Source: Chromera velia
Lineage: Eukaryota > Sar > Chromeraceae
Assembly (NCBI GenBank): GCA_018398765.1
Contig: JAHBMJ010004517.1
Coordinates: 25,001-69,588 of the forward strand
Reading direction: 5' to 3'
Length of the DNA: 44,588 nucleotides
The translations under genes and the position numbers were made by a program. The notes under the pieces are model-generated. The model worked only from the letters and a program-made list of their open reading frames with translations. It ran no database searches and was not told the origin of the DNA. Within the stretch, counting starts at the first letter, position 1. Every line of letters begins with the position of its first letter. Shown here in pieces: positions 9,493-20,328 of the stretch.

Positions 9493-11499
9493 ATGAAGGG
9501 GCTCCTCGCTGGACTGGTCTTTCTCAGTCTGACAGCAGGAGTTGTCGACGCACTTGTACGTCGTGACACCCAAACGCGTGACCGTCTCCACACACAGTCC
9601 GATTCCTCCCTGCCAGCGTACGAGGATCTCTTTCCGCCTCCGTCCTATGAAGAAGCCGATCTCCAGACAAGCAACGGCACAGGATTCCGTTGGTCGGAAG
9701 AAGGGGATGCAGATCCAACAGAGGATTTGTGGACGGGCGGTGGGCGAGTGGAACCGATGAAAGAAGAGGATTATTACACTTACGATCCTCTAGACAGGCG
9801 CCACGTATCCGACTTGCCCGTTTGGGATCCCCTACTGCACAAAAAGAGGCGTGTAGACGAGCCCCTAGAGGACCCCTTGGACAAGCACGACGACTGGAAC
9901 CTGCCCACATACCGCCCAGAATGGGCATATGAGGACAAAGAAGACACGATTGCCGGCAACCTTCATGAGCTGAAGGGGCAGTTGCTGGCTTGGAAAAACG
10001 ATTTCAGGGCCAAGGCAACAGATGAGTTGGTAGACACATTGGCAGATGTCTTCACCGATTACATGTTGGACATTCGAGCGTCCTGTCAGGAATTTGTCAA
10101 ACAGACAGAAAACATCGCAATACAGAAGTATCAAAGAAGAAAGCTCTCGAAAAGAAAGGCCCAGTTAAAGGCTGAGAAGGAAATGGTCTTTCTTAAACAG
10201 ATGTGTGCATTCGCAGCATGGGATGTGTTTGAGGAAACCATCTCCAAAAACGCCAATAGAGATTACAGGGAAGTGTACGAATGGACGAGACTCATTTGGA
10301 AACAGAGAGATTATTGGGAGATCTCTGTTTTCCGAGCGAAGGATGCAAAGAAAGCACGAAAGCTGCTGATTGCGGGTAAGGTGGCAGTAGCCACTTTTGG
10401 TACCGCCGTGGGTGTGGCGACCACCGTGGCCACTATGGGGTTGAGCACCCCGCTGGCGGTGGGGATCGGGTTGGCTGTTGGGAATTCGGTGTTTGCGAAT
10501 TGGGCAGAGAAGAAAATGCACAGGTACGCACGGAATGTGGGTGGGGGTGGGCTTACACAAAAAGCGGGGAGTTTGGGGTTGAATGTTGGTCTGACTTTTG
10601 TCAAGATGACTCCTGCAATGGCGCTTTTTGCGGAGGGCGTGCAATTCATACACGGTGTGGCAGACATCGTGTTGTCCGAAGAGTTAGACAAGAAGAACCA
10701 CGTGACTTTGAATGCATTGACAAAGAAAAGAATGCGGGTGTTGGTGATGTCTCACAATCTTGACAGTCTGATGGACGATGTCGAGGCAAAGATAGATAGA
10801 GAGATGGAGTATGAGAAAGAAAAAAAGAGTCTGGAGGCTTCCCTCTCCCTCTCAGCCTCCAATGAAGCCGAAAAGTCGGAGAAGTCGTCCACGTCTAGGT
10901 CGTGGCGGAAGCGTTGGTTCTCCATCTCTCGTTCCTCTTCGAAAACCCCCATAGCCAGCAACTCCTCTGATCCCTATTCCCTTCCCCCCACCCTCCCCAC
11001 TACACTGGAAAATGAAGAAGGCCCAGACCCCTACCCGAGTCCCGACACAACTCCGCAAGCAGACAGTCTTCAGGACATAGATTCCCCCCCTTCCTCCCCC
11101 TCTAAAGCCGAGAAAGAGGCACAGACTATGAGAGAGGAACTGCAAAAGAAGTATGAAGAGCAGGCAGTGCGGGAGATGGAGATGAGGGAGAAACGGAAGA
11201 TCAACGCTGAATGGGCCAAGTGGATACCCGACGACATTTCCCACCTAGGTTTGGACCCAAACCCAGAGAAGGGGTTGAAATCACTAGTCAAGAAGTATCT
11301 CAAGATCAGGTTGGACGCAGACAAGATGGCGGTATGGAAGGCAGACCAAGAGAGGAGAATCAAAATGGCAGAGGAAGAGGAAGAAAAGATCGATAACATG
11401 GGCACAGACGATGTTTACCATTTTGCAGGCTTGGTTAAGAAGCCAAAGGAAAAAAGTGACACAGACGAAGATGGAAAGACAGAGATGGACACAGAGTGA
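9493..11499 (+). CDS. Secreted or membrane-inserted orphan protein with PPxY motif, 668 aa, single exon
   Basis: I do not recognise this family. The ATG at 9493 starts a clear signal peptide (MKGLLAGLVFLSLTAGVVDA) followed by Arg-rich sequence. An upstream in-frame extension to 9394 has no ATG, so 9493 is preferred. Residues 48-54 (PPPSYEE) contain a PPxY motif, the ligand of WW domains. The acidic N-terminal third is followed by helical, Lys/Glu-rich sequence. Two hydrophobic Gly/Ala-rich stretches (about 293-335 and 350-390) show GxxxG spacing (GTAVG, GLAVG) and could span or insert into membranes. The C-terminal part is Ser/Pro-rich and then strongly charged, likely coiled-coil (about 535-640). 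Its single 2-kb exon contrasts with the intron-rich neighbours. It could be a recent retrocopy or a fast-evolving surface or secretory-pathway protein. Confidence 0.85.
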   Translation: MKGLLAGLVFLSLTAGVVDALVRRDTQTRDRLHTQSDSSLPAYEDLFPPPSYEEADLQTSNGTGFRWSEEGDADPTEDLWTGGGRVEPMKEEDYYTYDPLDRRHVSDLPVWDPLLHKKRRVDEPLEDPLDKHDDWNLPTYRPEWAYEDKEDTIAGNLHELKGQLLAWKNDFRAKATDELVDTLADVFTDYMLDIRASCQEFVKQTENIAIQKYQRRKLSKRKAQLKAEKEMVFLKQMCAFAAWDVFEETISKNANRDYREVYEWTRLIWKQRDYWEISVFRAKDAKKARKLLIAGKVAVATFGTAVGVATTVATMGLSTPLAVGIGLAVGNSVFANWAEKKMHRYARNVGGGGLTQKAGSLGLNVGLTFVKMTPAMALFAEGVQFIHGVADIVLSEELDKKNHVTLNALTKKRMRVLVMSHNLDSLMDDVEAKIDREMEYEKEKKSLEASLSLSASNEAEKSEKSSTSRSWRKRWFSISRSSSKTPIASNSSDPYSLPPTLPTTLENEEGPDPYPSPDTTPQADSLQDIDSPPSSPSKAEKEAQTMREELQKKYEEQAVREMEMREKRKINAEWAKWIPDDISHLGLDPNPEKGLKSLVKKYLKIRLDADKMAVWKADQERRIKMAEEEEEKIDNMGTDDVYHFAGLVKKPKEKSDTDEDGKTEMDTE

Positions 11500-12857
11500 G
11501 ACACACAGACAGAAAGAAAGAGGGGGTGGGTGCAGGAGATTGTGCGACCACTCATTCGCCTGCAAGCCTTGTGTTGTGTTTGAATGGACATCTCCGGTGG
11601 GGGGGTGCATGAGCACAATGAAACTGCATCCACACGCACACGGACCGCGTAGGGTGTGAAGCAAGGACATGGTTTCGATTCGAATATTTGTCCTTGCCTC
11701 GCTGTGCAAGTATAGGCTCAAGGGTGGCAGGAGTCCAATTTTTGTGTTTGGACTTTGGGGAACCGGGGGGGGTGCTGTGAGAAGACGATGATTGATTCAT
11801 TCGGTCATGCGATCATGAAAAGAAATGCAATGAATTCTTTCGATGGGGGAAGGGGAGCATGCAGGGTCTGGGCGTTCAGTTGAAGGAACGACATTGTGCG
11901 TGCGTGTCTCTCTCTCTGTAGTCAGCGAGAGCGCGCATGCATCCCACATTGGCGTATCCAGACCCTTGGCACGCCGGGCGGCGGTCTGAAAGACAGATTG
12001 ATGGATACATGCATGGGTGGGTGGTGAGTGGGCCGGTGCGTGGAGCCTCGCGAGAAAGGAGCGAGGGAGCCCATGAGGAGAGGAGAGGGGAATCAGACAA
12101 GCTTCGTGAGGACCTGATGGATGGCATCAGTAGACATGCAGGTATTGAAAACACATGCAGGCGTGCCAGCAAGCATTGCCAGTGAGAGCATTTTTTCGAG
12201 GTGGTTTGATCGACCGTCTGGTCGGCCCGTGCAAAACTGTTCTTCTCTATTCATGTCTTACGATTGACTTATCCACTGATCGACTCGTATCCGACGGAAA
12301 GGAACGTGTTTTGTGGAGGTACGCAGGGGGGGAGCGGGTTGATGAAGGCAGGTTACAGTAGAAGCTTGATGCATTCATAAAGACGCGTTGATAGACGCAC
12401 CGTGACAGCAGGTGTGAGGATCAGTCAATCTATGTAAGCAACGGGATTTGAAAACAGCTTGATTCAAAGTGTGACTCGGATGGTATCTGTGAAGTTTGCG
12501 CATGTTTCCTCGGTAAAAAACAAAGAGCCTCAGACTGCATGATGACAAGAGTTCATTGAATTAAAAAAATGTAATAAAAATGTATATGACGTCAAATAAT
12601 GATTGAAAACAATTTTTTTAAAAAAATGTTATAATTTTATTGACTCTGATCGATGACGGGGCGACTTAATCCTGGTAGAACGGCGACAGTGTTTTAGTAG
12701 GGCACTAATTAATTAAATCACTATTATATTATCATAGACTAAGATGGAGTCTTGTCACCTAGGCTGAAACTACTAAGGCTGCAATCCAAAATATTATCCA
12801 CTAAACTAGCCACTAAACTCACTAGTTAACCAAAGTATGATATCAAACACTTTTATC

Positions 12858-12875
12858 ATCATCATCATCATCCGC
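12858..12875. repeat. (ATC)n run, possible retrotransposon 3' tail
   Basis: Six ATC units. Read on the minus strand they follow a stretch with small hairpins (AGCCTTAAAGGCT), a layout like the 3' ends of the non-LTR element at the right of the window. The link is weak. Confidence 0.3.
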
Positions 12876-13906
12876 TATCATTGTCTGCCTAGACGAGTGG
12901 CCTAGCCTTTAAGGCTTCCAACGTTCAGCAAGAGACAAGCTCGGCAGCCCTCTTCCAAAGGAGAAAGCACACGTAAAAACACGACAAATAACCCCTAGTA
13001 GCTCAAAAGGGGCTTGTCCTGAACTATAAGAAAAGGTCGGCTTTAAACGCTGGTCTGTAGGATTAAAAGATGACCGGGGGGAGCCAAGCTACCCGCCTTC
13101 TTCTATCCCATCTCTTTTTTTTTCTCTTTTTCTTTATTCTCTTTGCTTTTCGCCGACTGGTCTTCGTATACTGGGAACCTCGCGTTATCACAGCCGTCCT
13201 GAAGTGCTCCATGGCGTGTGGATACGTGTGACTTACCATCCTTACCCAGGTGAAAACCCCCCATCAAGTCATGCCCCCAGATTTTTACCGTCTCCTAGCT
13301 CCGATTTTCTTCTTCTACACAGCACTGCCTTCTCAAAAACTGGCTGCAGCCGTGAGTGTGGCTTGTCTGGTCGATATTGAACGAAGGGGGAAACCTAGAA
13401 GGCTAGCATCTACCTCCAGGCGTGCAGAATCATGGGCACGGCCATGTTTACCATGGTTTTGGATCTGTGTAGGATAGAGAGCCCAGCTTGCAGGCATCTT
13501 CTCAGTCGGTTGAAGCTCCAAGGTCATTGTGGGTATTAATAATTTTGCTTCCTCTGCTTGCTCTGTGGTTGTTTTTTTGGCGTATCCGCTGCTTGTTCTG
13601 GAGTGAGGGAATATAATCTGGCAACTCCGGGTGCCTCAACTACGTCAAGAGACTGCCAGTAGGGGGGAACAAGAAGTTCGTAAAGCCGTCTCCGACTGTT
13701 GCAGAAGAAACTCATTATGTTTGGAGCTGGAAGTCTTCTGCAGCCATGTGGGGTGCCTGCTTTAATAGTAATTTTAAATGTAAAATATATATTAAAGCTT
13801 AGAAGCTAGCGTGTTTTACAGTAAACTTTTACTGTTTTACAAATAAAGGTGCCCAGGGTCATGTGCTGTCACATAGTGACATCATTTATAGGTTGGCTGA
13901 TAGTAT

Positions 13907-14062
13907 GAATAGTATACTATTCAAACTATTTCTAGACAGGGAATTAGAACAGTATACTATTCATAAATAGTAAACTATTCATAATATAAAAAATTTAAAA
14001 CGTCGAAGAATATTTGAGAAAATAGTGTTGAATAGTTTACTATTCTGGAATAGTTACTATTC
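13907..14062. repeat. Cluster of GAATAGT/ACTATTC palindromes
   Basis: GAATAGTATACTATTC at 13907-13922 is a perfect 16-bp palindrome. Related forms occur near 13965-13980, at 14030-14045 (GAATAGTTTACTATTC) and at 14048-14062 (GAATAGTTACTATTC). The cluster ends about 50 bp left of the DNA transposon. Confidence 0.75.
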
Positions 14063-14876
14063 AGAATCTGACAGCTAAGAAAAGAAGCCGACCCATAGAT
14101 GATGATAGTGTCTAAGGCTGAGAAAAGGTGCATAAAGTGCTGGTGCTGGTGTAAAAATAAGTTTGCACCTTAAATCAGGTGCAAATTTCACTATAAAAAA
14201 AACAGGTGCAAAATAAGGTGCACCGTTTACCTTATAAAAACTAGGTTTCTAGGGCTGATTTCTAGTGTTTCTAGCAGCCAAAAGGTGCCTCATTCAAGGC
14301 TCAAGCGCTTTTTATGACATAGATTAGCTACACAAACTTTTATTATGTAAAACAGCCTAAAATGTGAGTAAAAAGGCGACAACAGGTAAAAAAAGGTTTT
14401 TTACTCCAATTAAAGAACATGTCTCCAATTGTCTCATGACTTCATCTCTTTATAGGCCAGTTTAAGCAACGTTTTTGACCTGCTCAATGTTTTTCCTGCA
14501 TGGATTTACACTATTTGAATATGTTTGGCGCCGTTTGCGTGCTGCACCGTAGTCTAGTTCTGTCTCTATGGTCCATAATGGTCCATAAAACCTTCAAACT
14601 GTATGCATGCCCCTTTGGAGCAAACTCATAAAGAAAACAACGACAAATGGTGTGATTTCATGAGAAAGAAAAAGAAGAAAGAATCAAACAAAAGAAATTT
14701 TTGATCTTGATTTGCATTTCTTCTCTGAGCAAGGGCATGTACATGTAAGCGAGGGTCTGATCTCAAAGGGTCAGAGCCCAACCCCATCATAACCTGGCTA
14801 TCCTCTTCATTCACCCCCCTACCCCACCCCGAACCGACAACAGAGGACGAAGAACAGGAAGAAAAGGAAGAAAAAG

Positions 14877-14893
14877 GAGAAGAAGAAGAAGAA
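14877..14893. repeat. Short purine (AGAAGA)n tract inside the transposon
   Basis: A GAAGAAGAA run within a longer purine-rich stretch. It has no coding interpretation that I can support. Confidence 0.6.
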
Positions 14894-16116
14894 GGAACAG
14901 CAGACCTTTCATAGACTTTTTCCCACTCGAAGTCCTACTTGAAAACCGACTTCAGTATGTTATCTTTCTTCCCGGAAATTCCTCGGGTCTGATGCGGGCA
15001 GATAGAAAGGAGGCTTTGGCTTTGTCTTTTAGTTTCGCGGTGACTTTCGCCGGCTTTCGCTTTGCTGGTTTCTTTTTTGTCAACAGGGGGCTGTCTTGTT
15101 TCTTTGTCAATCCCCAGACTCTCCAACTCCCTCCACACTAACCTAATGTACTGCCCACCCTGGTAGCTAAGAAAAGAAGCTGTCCACCAGAGTACGTCCC
15201 ATCATCCCAACCTAGGGATAATCGCCACCCGTGTGAAAACGAATCAAATCGTTCCGCTCGGGAAGCTTGTAGCTCTGCAGGCCCTCTCTAGCCCAAGCAG
15301 TGAAAAATGATTCACCGCAGTGACCGGTACGTAGGACCGGTATGACTAACAGCATGCGAACAAAGGTGTAAACGCCTCTAGGAAAGCTGCACTTCTTTCC
15401 ACAGACGGATTTCAAACCCTTTGGAAGTACCAAACGCAACAACAAGCCTTGGCATGACAAAAAATCAGATAGCACAGATACAGATCTGTATATGAGCATG
15501 CAAACTTGACGTCAAGCCATCAGCAGACGGAAGTGGCGAATCAACTGTCGGAATGGTTCCACTCTCTAATGTAAAGCACCAAACTGTCAGTGCTGCCAAT
15601 TCCACTCTCACTGACCAAGATAGATTGAGCCCGCCAATCGAAAAGAGCACACGGCACTAGATTTCAAAAGTCCTTACCTGCAACCGAGAGGGAGAGTATC
15701 AACGTACTTTCGTGTATGCATGTTCCCATACATGTGTATGCCATTTCTGCTTCTCTTCTTCATATCGAAAAGAATCTCTGTACAACACTGCATTGGCTAG
15801 TGCATTGGCATTCATCTTTAGATTGCTACTAAAGGTGGGCAAAGCTGTTTTCCTCCTGGCAAACCGTTTGGCATTGTGCATGTATACGGACTTAGTCTGC
15901 TGGCTCAGCTTCTTGACTTAAACCTGTTGTTCTGATCCTTTTGCTTTTTTATGCTTCTCGTTGCTATGCGTGTACAGTCCTTTGTGTTACATAGAGTATC
16001 CAATAAAATAGTTCTCATGCTGCAAAGAGAAGAAGTCAACATATGTAGATTTGATTTGATGCAGAAAGCAGCTTTGGAATCCGAAAGCGCGTATGCACAC
16101 TTGCACATTCAATGAC

Positions 16117-16164
16117 CGGCCCTATATTTAGCCGATTTTTATTTTAAAATCGGTTAATAGGCCT
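16117..16164. repeat. Imperfect hairpin near the right end of the transposon
   Basis: CCGATTTT and AAAATCGG form the inner stem. The outer arms GGCCCTA and TAGGCC also pair. It lies inside the hAT-like element, about 230 bp from its right end. Confidence 0.6.
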
Positions 16165-16392
16165 TGTTCCGCATGCACCGTGGCCTGGCAACACGTTTGT
16201 ATGTATAGGCCGCGGAGAGCTATGGGGGCAGGGCCACGGCGCGTTAAATGACCATGACGCTGACACTTTTCACCCAATTCCATTCAATCAGGTGCAAAAC
16301 AGGTGCATCAGGTGCATCTGGTACAAAACAGGTACATCTGGTACAGCTTCTTGGTTTGCACCTTTTCTGAGGTGCACCTTTTCCAAGCCTTA

Positions 16393-18497
16393 ATAGTGTC
16401 ACAGAAGGGAGAAAAAAAATTGTTCACTGTTTACATATATGTTAACGTAATGTTCCAGAAGCATGCTGCTCCTGTTTTTTTGCTTGTCGATGCGCACTTC
16501 TTTTCTCTCTTTCTATTTGGTAAGGGGTGCATGCCGAGCGAATTGATTTTTAAGCGCGTAAGTCCCCATCCGGATCCTTAAATACTGCGCACGCCATCAT
16601 TGTTTCGGCTCGCTTCACGCATGATATTCATCTTTCCATGCGCTTCTCTCTCTTTGACTGATCCCGGCTCACCTCTCCTGTCAGTGATTGCACGTTGAGT
16701 GACGCACGCTGAGTCCCGATTGTTTATGCAAGTGATTGCCATCCCTGGAACTCTTTCACTTCTCGTTTGGGGCTTTCCGGGGTTCTCGCACGCAGGGACT
16801 TCGTCAAGCATCTCCTCTCGCATGCATTTTGACTCACAAAATTTCTCATTGTTTCGTCTTGATCGATTGCTAGAATTGAACGTTTTTTCCTCTGGGAGTG
16901 GCTCTCTGCTTGCCACTCAGTAACGACTTTCTCTGAAATAAGGACCTACGGATCGATTTCATCGTGAGTCTTTATTTCTGTCTTCGTGTATAGCTAGATA
17001 TTCGTTCTTATAGTCTAGAAAACATCTCGGTTAAATTGTCAATATGTGCATATGATTAAATTGAGTTAATTTATGAAATTATTATTATTATATTTTTTTT
17101 TTCTTGTATAAAACCGACACTTTTTAACTGAGTTAAATTCAAAGTTTCTCAAGAACTTGGTGGAATCTGATGTAAAATTTAGTAAAATGTATTTTTGCTA
17201 ACTGTGAAATTTAGTTCACAAGTATGATTTTAATTACATTTTATATATATACGTTATACATTAAACTTGGCACTAAACTTCATTCTTTTCGTGATTATAA
17301 ACGTTTTTCCACCTAGTTTCCCACTCAAAAACGAAAAAAGAAATTAAAAAAGACTTGGCATTCAAGTACACGTAATGATAATAATCAAGTTTCATTAAAA
17401 AACATAACGTATATGACCAATTGTCAGCGACTTTTGTTCATACGCTAGTGGTGGCGCCACTAAATGCAGCGTTCACCATACTAGCCATCATGCAGGCTCT
17501 ACGAGTGTCAGCACCGTCAGGCTGACTACCACGCATGTAAGATTGCAGTACGCAGCAAGTTCAACCAAGTTGCCATCAAGTGGCATCAACGCCGATTGGA
17601 CCGCACCCCAACCAAACGCGAGGCGGACTTAGAGACCGACCTGGAGGCGGACAGACCTAGGGACAGACATGCAGATCGAGATGGACAGGCCACTCAGGCA
17701 TGCACGTGCATTGGATTAAAGTGTGCAGGCCAGAAGTGAGCAAACAAGACGAAGAACTTCAAGCATGGAAGGCAAAGGAGACCAGTGGTATTGCGCTTGC
17801 TCGTAATTCGACCTGCCCTGGTGTTGTCTTCACGCACTGATGCACGCACGTATCGAATTAGAAGAACGCAAGCATGCACATGTTTCGCGGGCATGCAGTG
17901 CACTGCACGCGCATGCATGGAAATGCCACACCCCAACCACGGATTTCGACACGTACGAACCGTAAAGGACAAGCAGTAGTTAGCGAGTAAGTCAGTCAGT
18001 TAGTTAGCCATTTTACACGTCAGTCCTCCAAGACAGATTCTGCTTCTCCCGTCCCCCCGCCCTTCAGGTGGCGCAAGCAAGAGGAGCAGGCGAAGGAACA
18101 AATGAAGGCCCACAAGACAATTAATTAAACAGAGGACTGACAAAAGAGGAGTAAGGAAAAAAGGACACACAGGAAGGTTTCCATTCCATCGCTTTGCGTC
18201 CTCAGGAAGAAAGGACTTATTTAGAACAACCACAACAGGAGGAGGGCACCCCCACAAACAGAGAAAGAAGGAATCAACAGGAATATTCCAGCCTGCCCAT
18301 GCAATCAGAAGAGACTGCATGAAACTCCGTTCCCCTGCATCTGCCTGCCTGCCTCCCAGACAAGCATGCATGCACGCACGCTCTCCCTCAGCAGGGATTC
18401 ATGTCCCCACTGCATGGTCTCCCTCCTGCCCCCTTTCTCCTTCCCCTTCCCTTCTTAATTCTCTCAACGAACGCCTCCCTCCCTCTCCCTCCCTCGC
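16393..18497. other. Intergenic spacer with AT-rich stretch
   Basis: This runs from the right target duplication of the transposon to the stop of the small minus-strand orphan gene. Bases 17000-17450 are strongly AT-rich. The flanks are of mixed composition, with only short, unconvincing frames. The end nearest 18497 is probably the 3' UTR of the orphan gene. No gene is recognised. Confidence 0.6.
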
Positions 18498-19756
18498 TCA
18501 GCAGAGTGCGCTTTTCTTCTTCGGACTGGCGTTGACAAAGTCCGCCAGCTGCTTGTACTTGGTCAGGAAAATCTGGGCCTTCACGGAATCGGCAACCACT
18601 CGGACCTCCGTGCCCTGCTCGCGATCGGGCATCCGCAGAACCTGCAACGTATGAACATGTACACATGTATGAACATATGTACGGTTACTTACTGCATGCT
18701 TAGGTCCAGATAGAAAGCAAACCCTTCGGCCCTTCGCACACTGCTCTCGGTCGGGCGTCCTCAGACGCTACACAAACAGCGAGAAAACAGATAAACAGAC
18801 CATGCATTTCTCCTTCCTTCGTTGTTTCTCCTACTCATTCACGGACAGACATGAAGACTTCTGCAAGTTTTTTTTCTTTCCTTTCAAGCAGAAAAGGCTC
18901 GCCGGCAGAGATATAAACGAAGGGCTCTGCCTCCAGACTCCCCTTCCCATTCCTCAGCCACTGGATGTATGCGTTTATTGAAACACGTGCTACTGTACGC
19001 GCGTGGTGGTGGGGAGAAGCGGAGAATACGAAGGAAGGAAGACAGAGTGACGTGTCCGACAGAGAGGAGCAGGCAGGCACGCGCTCAGCCAAAGTCCGAG
19101 TGGGTGATCATGCAAGCGTGTGAGCATGTTCGTGGAGCGAGAAGGCAGAGATAGGTTGGATGCGGGCAGAGAGGCAGCAACTGGCGCACAGCACAGGACA
19201 CCCAGGGGAATGGAGTGTCTTTGTATGAAGAAGCAACACACAGACAGCTTCAACTGATGTTCCGAAAGACACCGATGATGTCTTCGGGCCCTTTCCAGGA
19301 GTTGTGTGGGTCTGAGTGTAAACTGATAGAGAGCACACACGCAAGACATCACAAACACACGCAAACTGGCTTCTTCAAACGATCAAAGCGACTGACAACT
19401 TCATGATCGATCACCTCCACGCCTCTGATGGCGAAGTCGTTCTTCCCGAACCATCCTCCGTCCGTGCTCCAGGACGAGAAGGAAGCCTTGCCGTTGTACT
19501 TCTGGACCTGCACGAAGACGCCCTCTCCAGGTTTGGCTGTCAGCTTGACGCGGGAGTCCTCGAACGTCCTTCCGTTGTCAATCAAAGTGCACTCCATGAA
19601 CCACGGGTTGTCTCCAAATGCCTCGGGGTGCTCCAATGGCACGTGGGAGGACGACACGGACTCGTTTGTTGTCTGATGCGAAAGATTGAAGGGGGTGTTG
19701 TGAACAACCTTCAAAGGTGCTGGGGCAGCACCAACAGGCGCGTACTGGTGAGCCAT
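18498..19756 (-). CDS. Small conserved-looking orphan protein, 2 exons, 167 aa
   Basis: Exon 1 is 19756-19397 (120 codons) and exon 2 is 18641-18498 (47 codons plus stop). The donor is GTCAGT, the acceptor TTGCAG, and the junction is phase 0. The protein starts MAHQYAPVGAAPAP. It has a central part with WFMECTLIDNGRTFEDSRVK and GWFGKNDFAIRGVEVIDHEV, which looks like a compact beta-rich domain, and a Lys-rich tail (ASPKKKSALC). No signal peptide or membrane segment is visible. I do not recognise the family. The 755-bp intron contains a diverged, in-phase copy of the start of exon 2 with its own splice sites (18767-18693), so a 192-residue isoform is possible. The gene is head-to-head with the gene at 20329. 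Confidence 0.8.
18693..18767 (-). other. Candidate duplicated cassette exon, 75 nt, in phase
   Basis: On the minus strand this segment follows a GTAG acceptor and ends at a consensus GTAAGT donor. It is 75 nt and open in phase 0, like the flanking exons. It begins RLRTPDREQ, against VLRMPDREQ at the start of exon 2 (126 bp away). Over the aligned 41 nt about 30 match, and several mismatches in the shared peptide are synonymous. It could be an alternative exon or a decaying duplicate. Confidence 0.55.
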
Positions 19757-20328
19757 AGTGTTTCAGAGCAATGGGGCAACGCCAGAGTGAACAAGACTGA
19801 TCGTTTCTCGACAAACAAAAGCTAACCGTACGACTGGGCTATAAGATCTGCACAGCTGTATATGCAAGATGCTCAAGACTTGCCTCAGTGGTCTCGGAGA
19901 CAAAGTATTGCTGCATGAGAAAGCAACCCAAAGGCAGTGTTCATAACAGGATTCAAGTCCATTAAAGATCGCCCAAAAGTGTGGCGGCGCACTGCCGCAT
20001 TAATTTTCGGCCCGCCATTCTGGCCGGGCCCGGCGGCTCGGCCGATCCGGATCGAATATGGGATAATATGGGCACCTGCTTAATTAATTGGCAGCATTGA
20101 ATTGCCCTGACTTCTGACAGTCGACGGGACGCAAACCTAGCCTTCTCCTCTAGCTATACGAATTTGACACTCTTTTTACTTCAATGTGGGATTATCTCTT
20201 CCTGGAAGCGGGTGTGTAAATTGCTGAACTCCGTAATTTTTCTCGAGACGCTCTTTACGTTTTCCTTGACTGAAATTTGACTTGCCGTCTCCTGGTCTCA
20301 GCTGACCGCCAGTCCCAAGCGCAGAACC
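19757..20328. promoter_or_regulatory. Divergent intergenic promoter region
   Basis: These 572 bp separate the starts of the small minus-strand orphan and the plus-strand membrane protein, so they must carry both promoters. A GC-rich palindromic patch lies near 20010-20050 (GGCCGGGCCCGG). No TATA box or known element could be assigned. Confidence 0.5.

Larger units (their letters stand above)
11500..14112. other. Intergenic spacer, AT-rich island and repeat remains
   Basis: The first few hundred bases are probably the 3' UTR of the secreted orphan. The rest has only short shadow frames. From about 12540 it is AT-rich, with a (ATC)n run at 12858-12875, a pyrimidine tract near 13110-13140 and a cluster of palindromes at 13907-14062. 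The frame at 13250-13477 has no recognisable content. No gene is supported. Confidence 0.6.
14113..16392. mobile_element. hAT-like DNA transposon, 2280 bp, with TIRs and 8-bp target duplication
   Basis: The left end reads TAAGGCTGAGAAAAGGTGCA. The reverse complement of the right end reads TAAGGCTTGGAAAAGGTGCA (18 of 20 identical). The element is flanked by a perfect 8-bp direct repeat ATAGTGTC (14105-14112 and 16393-16400), the target-site length of the hAT superfamily. Each end carries a cluster of AGGTGCA or its complement: 14126, 14164, 14177, 14204 and 14216 on the left; 16290, 16301, 16310, 16357, 16370 and 16373 on the right. Such subterminal arrays are typical transposase-binding sites in hAT elements. 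Short minus-strand frames inside (15650-15465, 15499-15212, 15138-14935) look partly coding, but I see no transposase signature. It is probably non-autonomous and may carry captured sequence. Confidence 0.8.

Noticed and set aside
13250..13477. 75-codon frame
   Set aside because: No recognisable sequence, no supporting neighbours, and it lies in repeat-like DNA.
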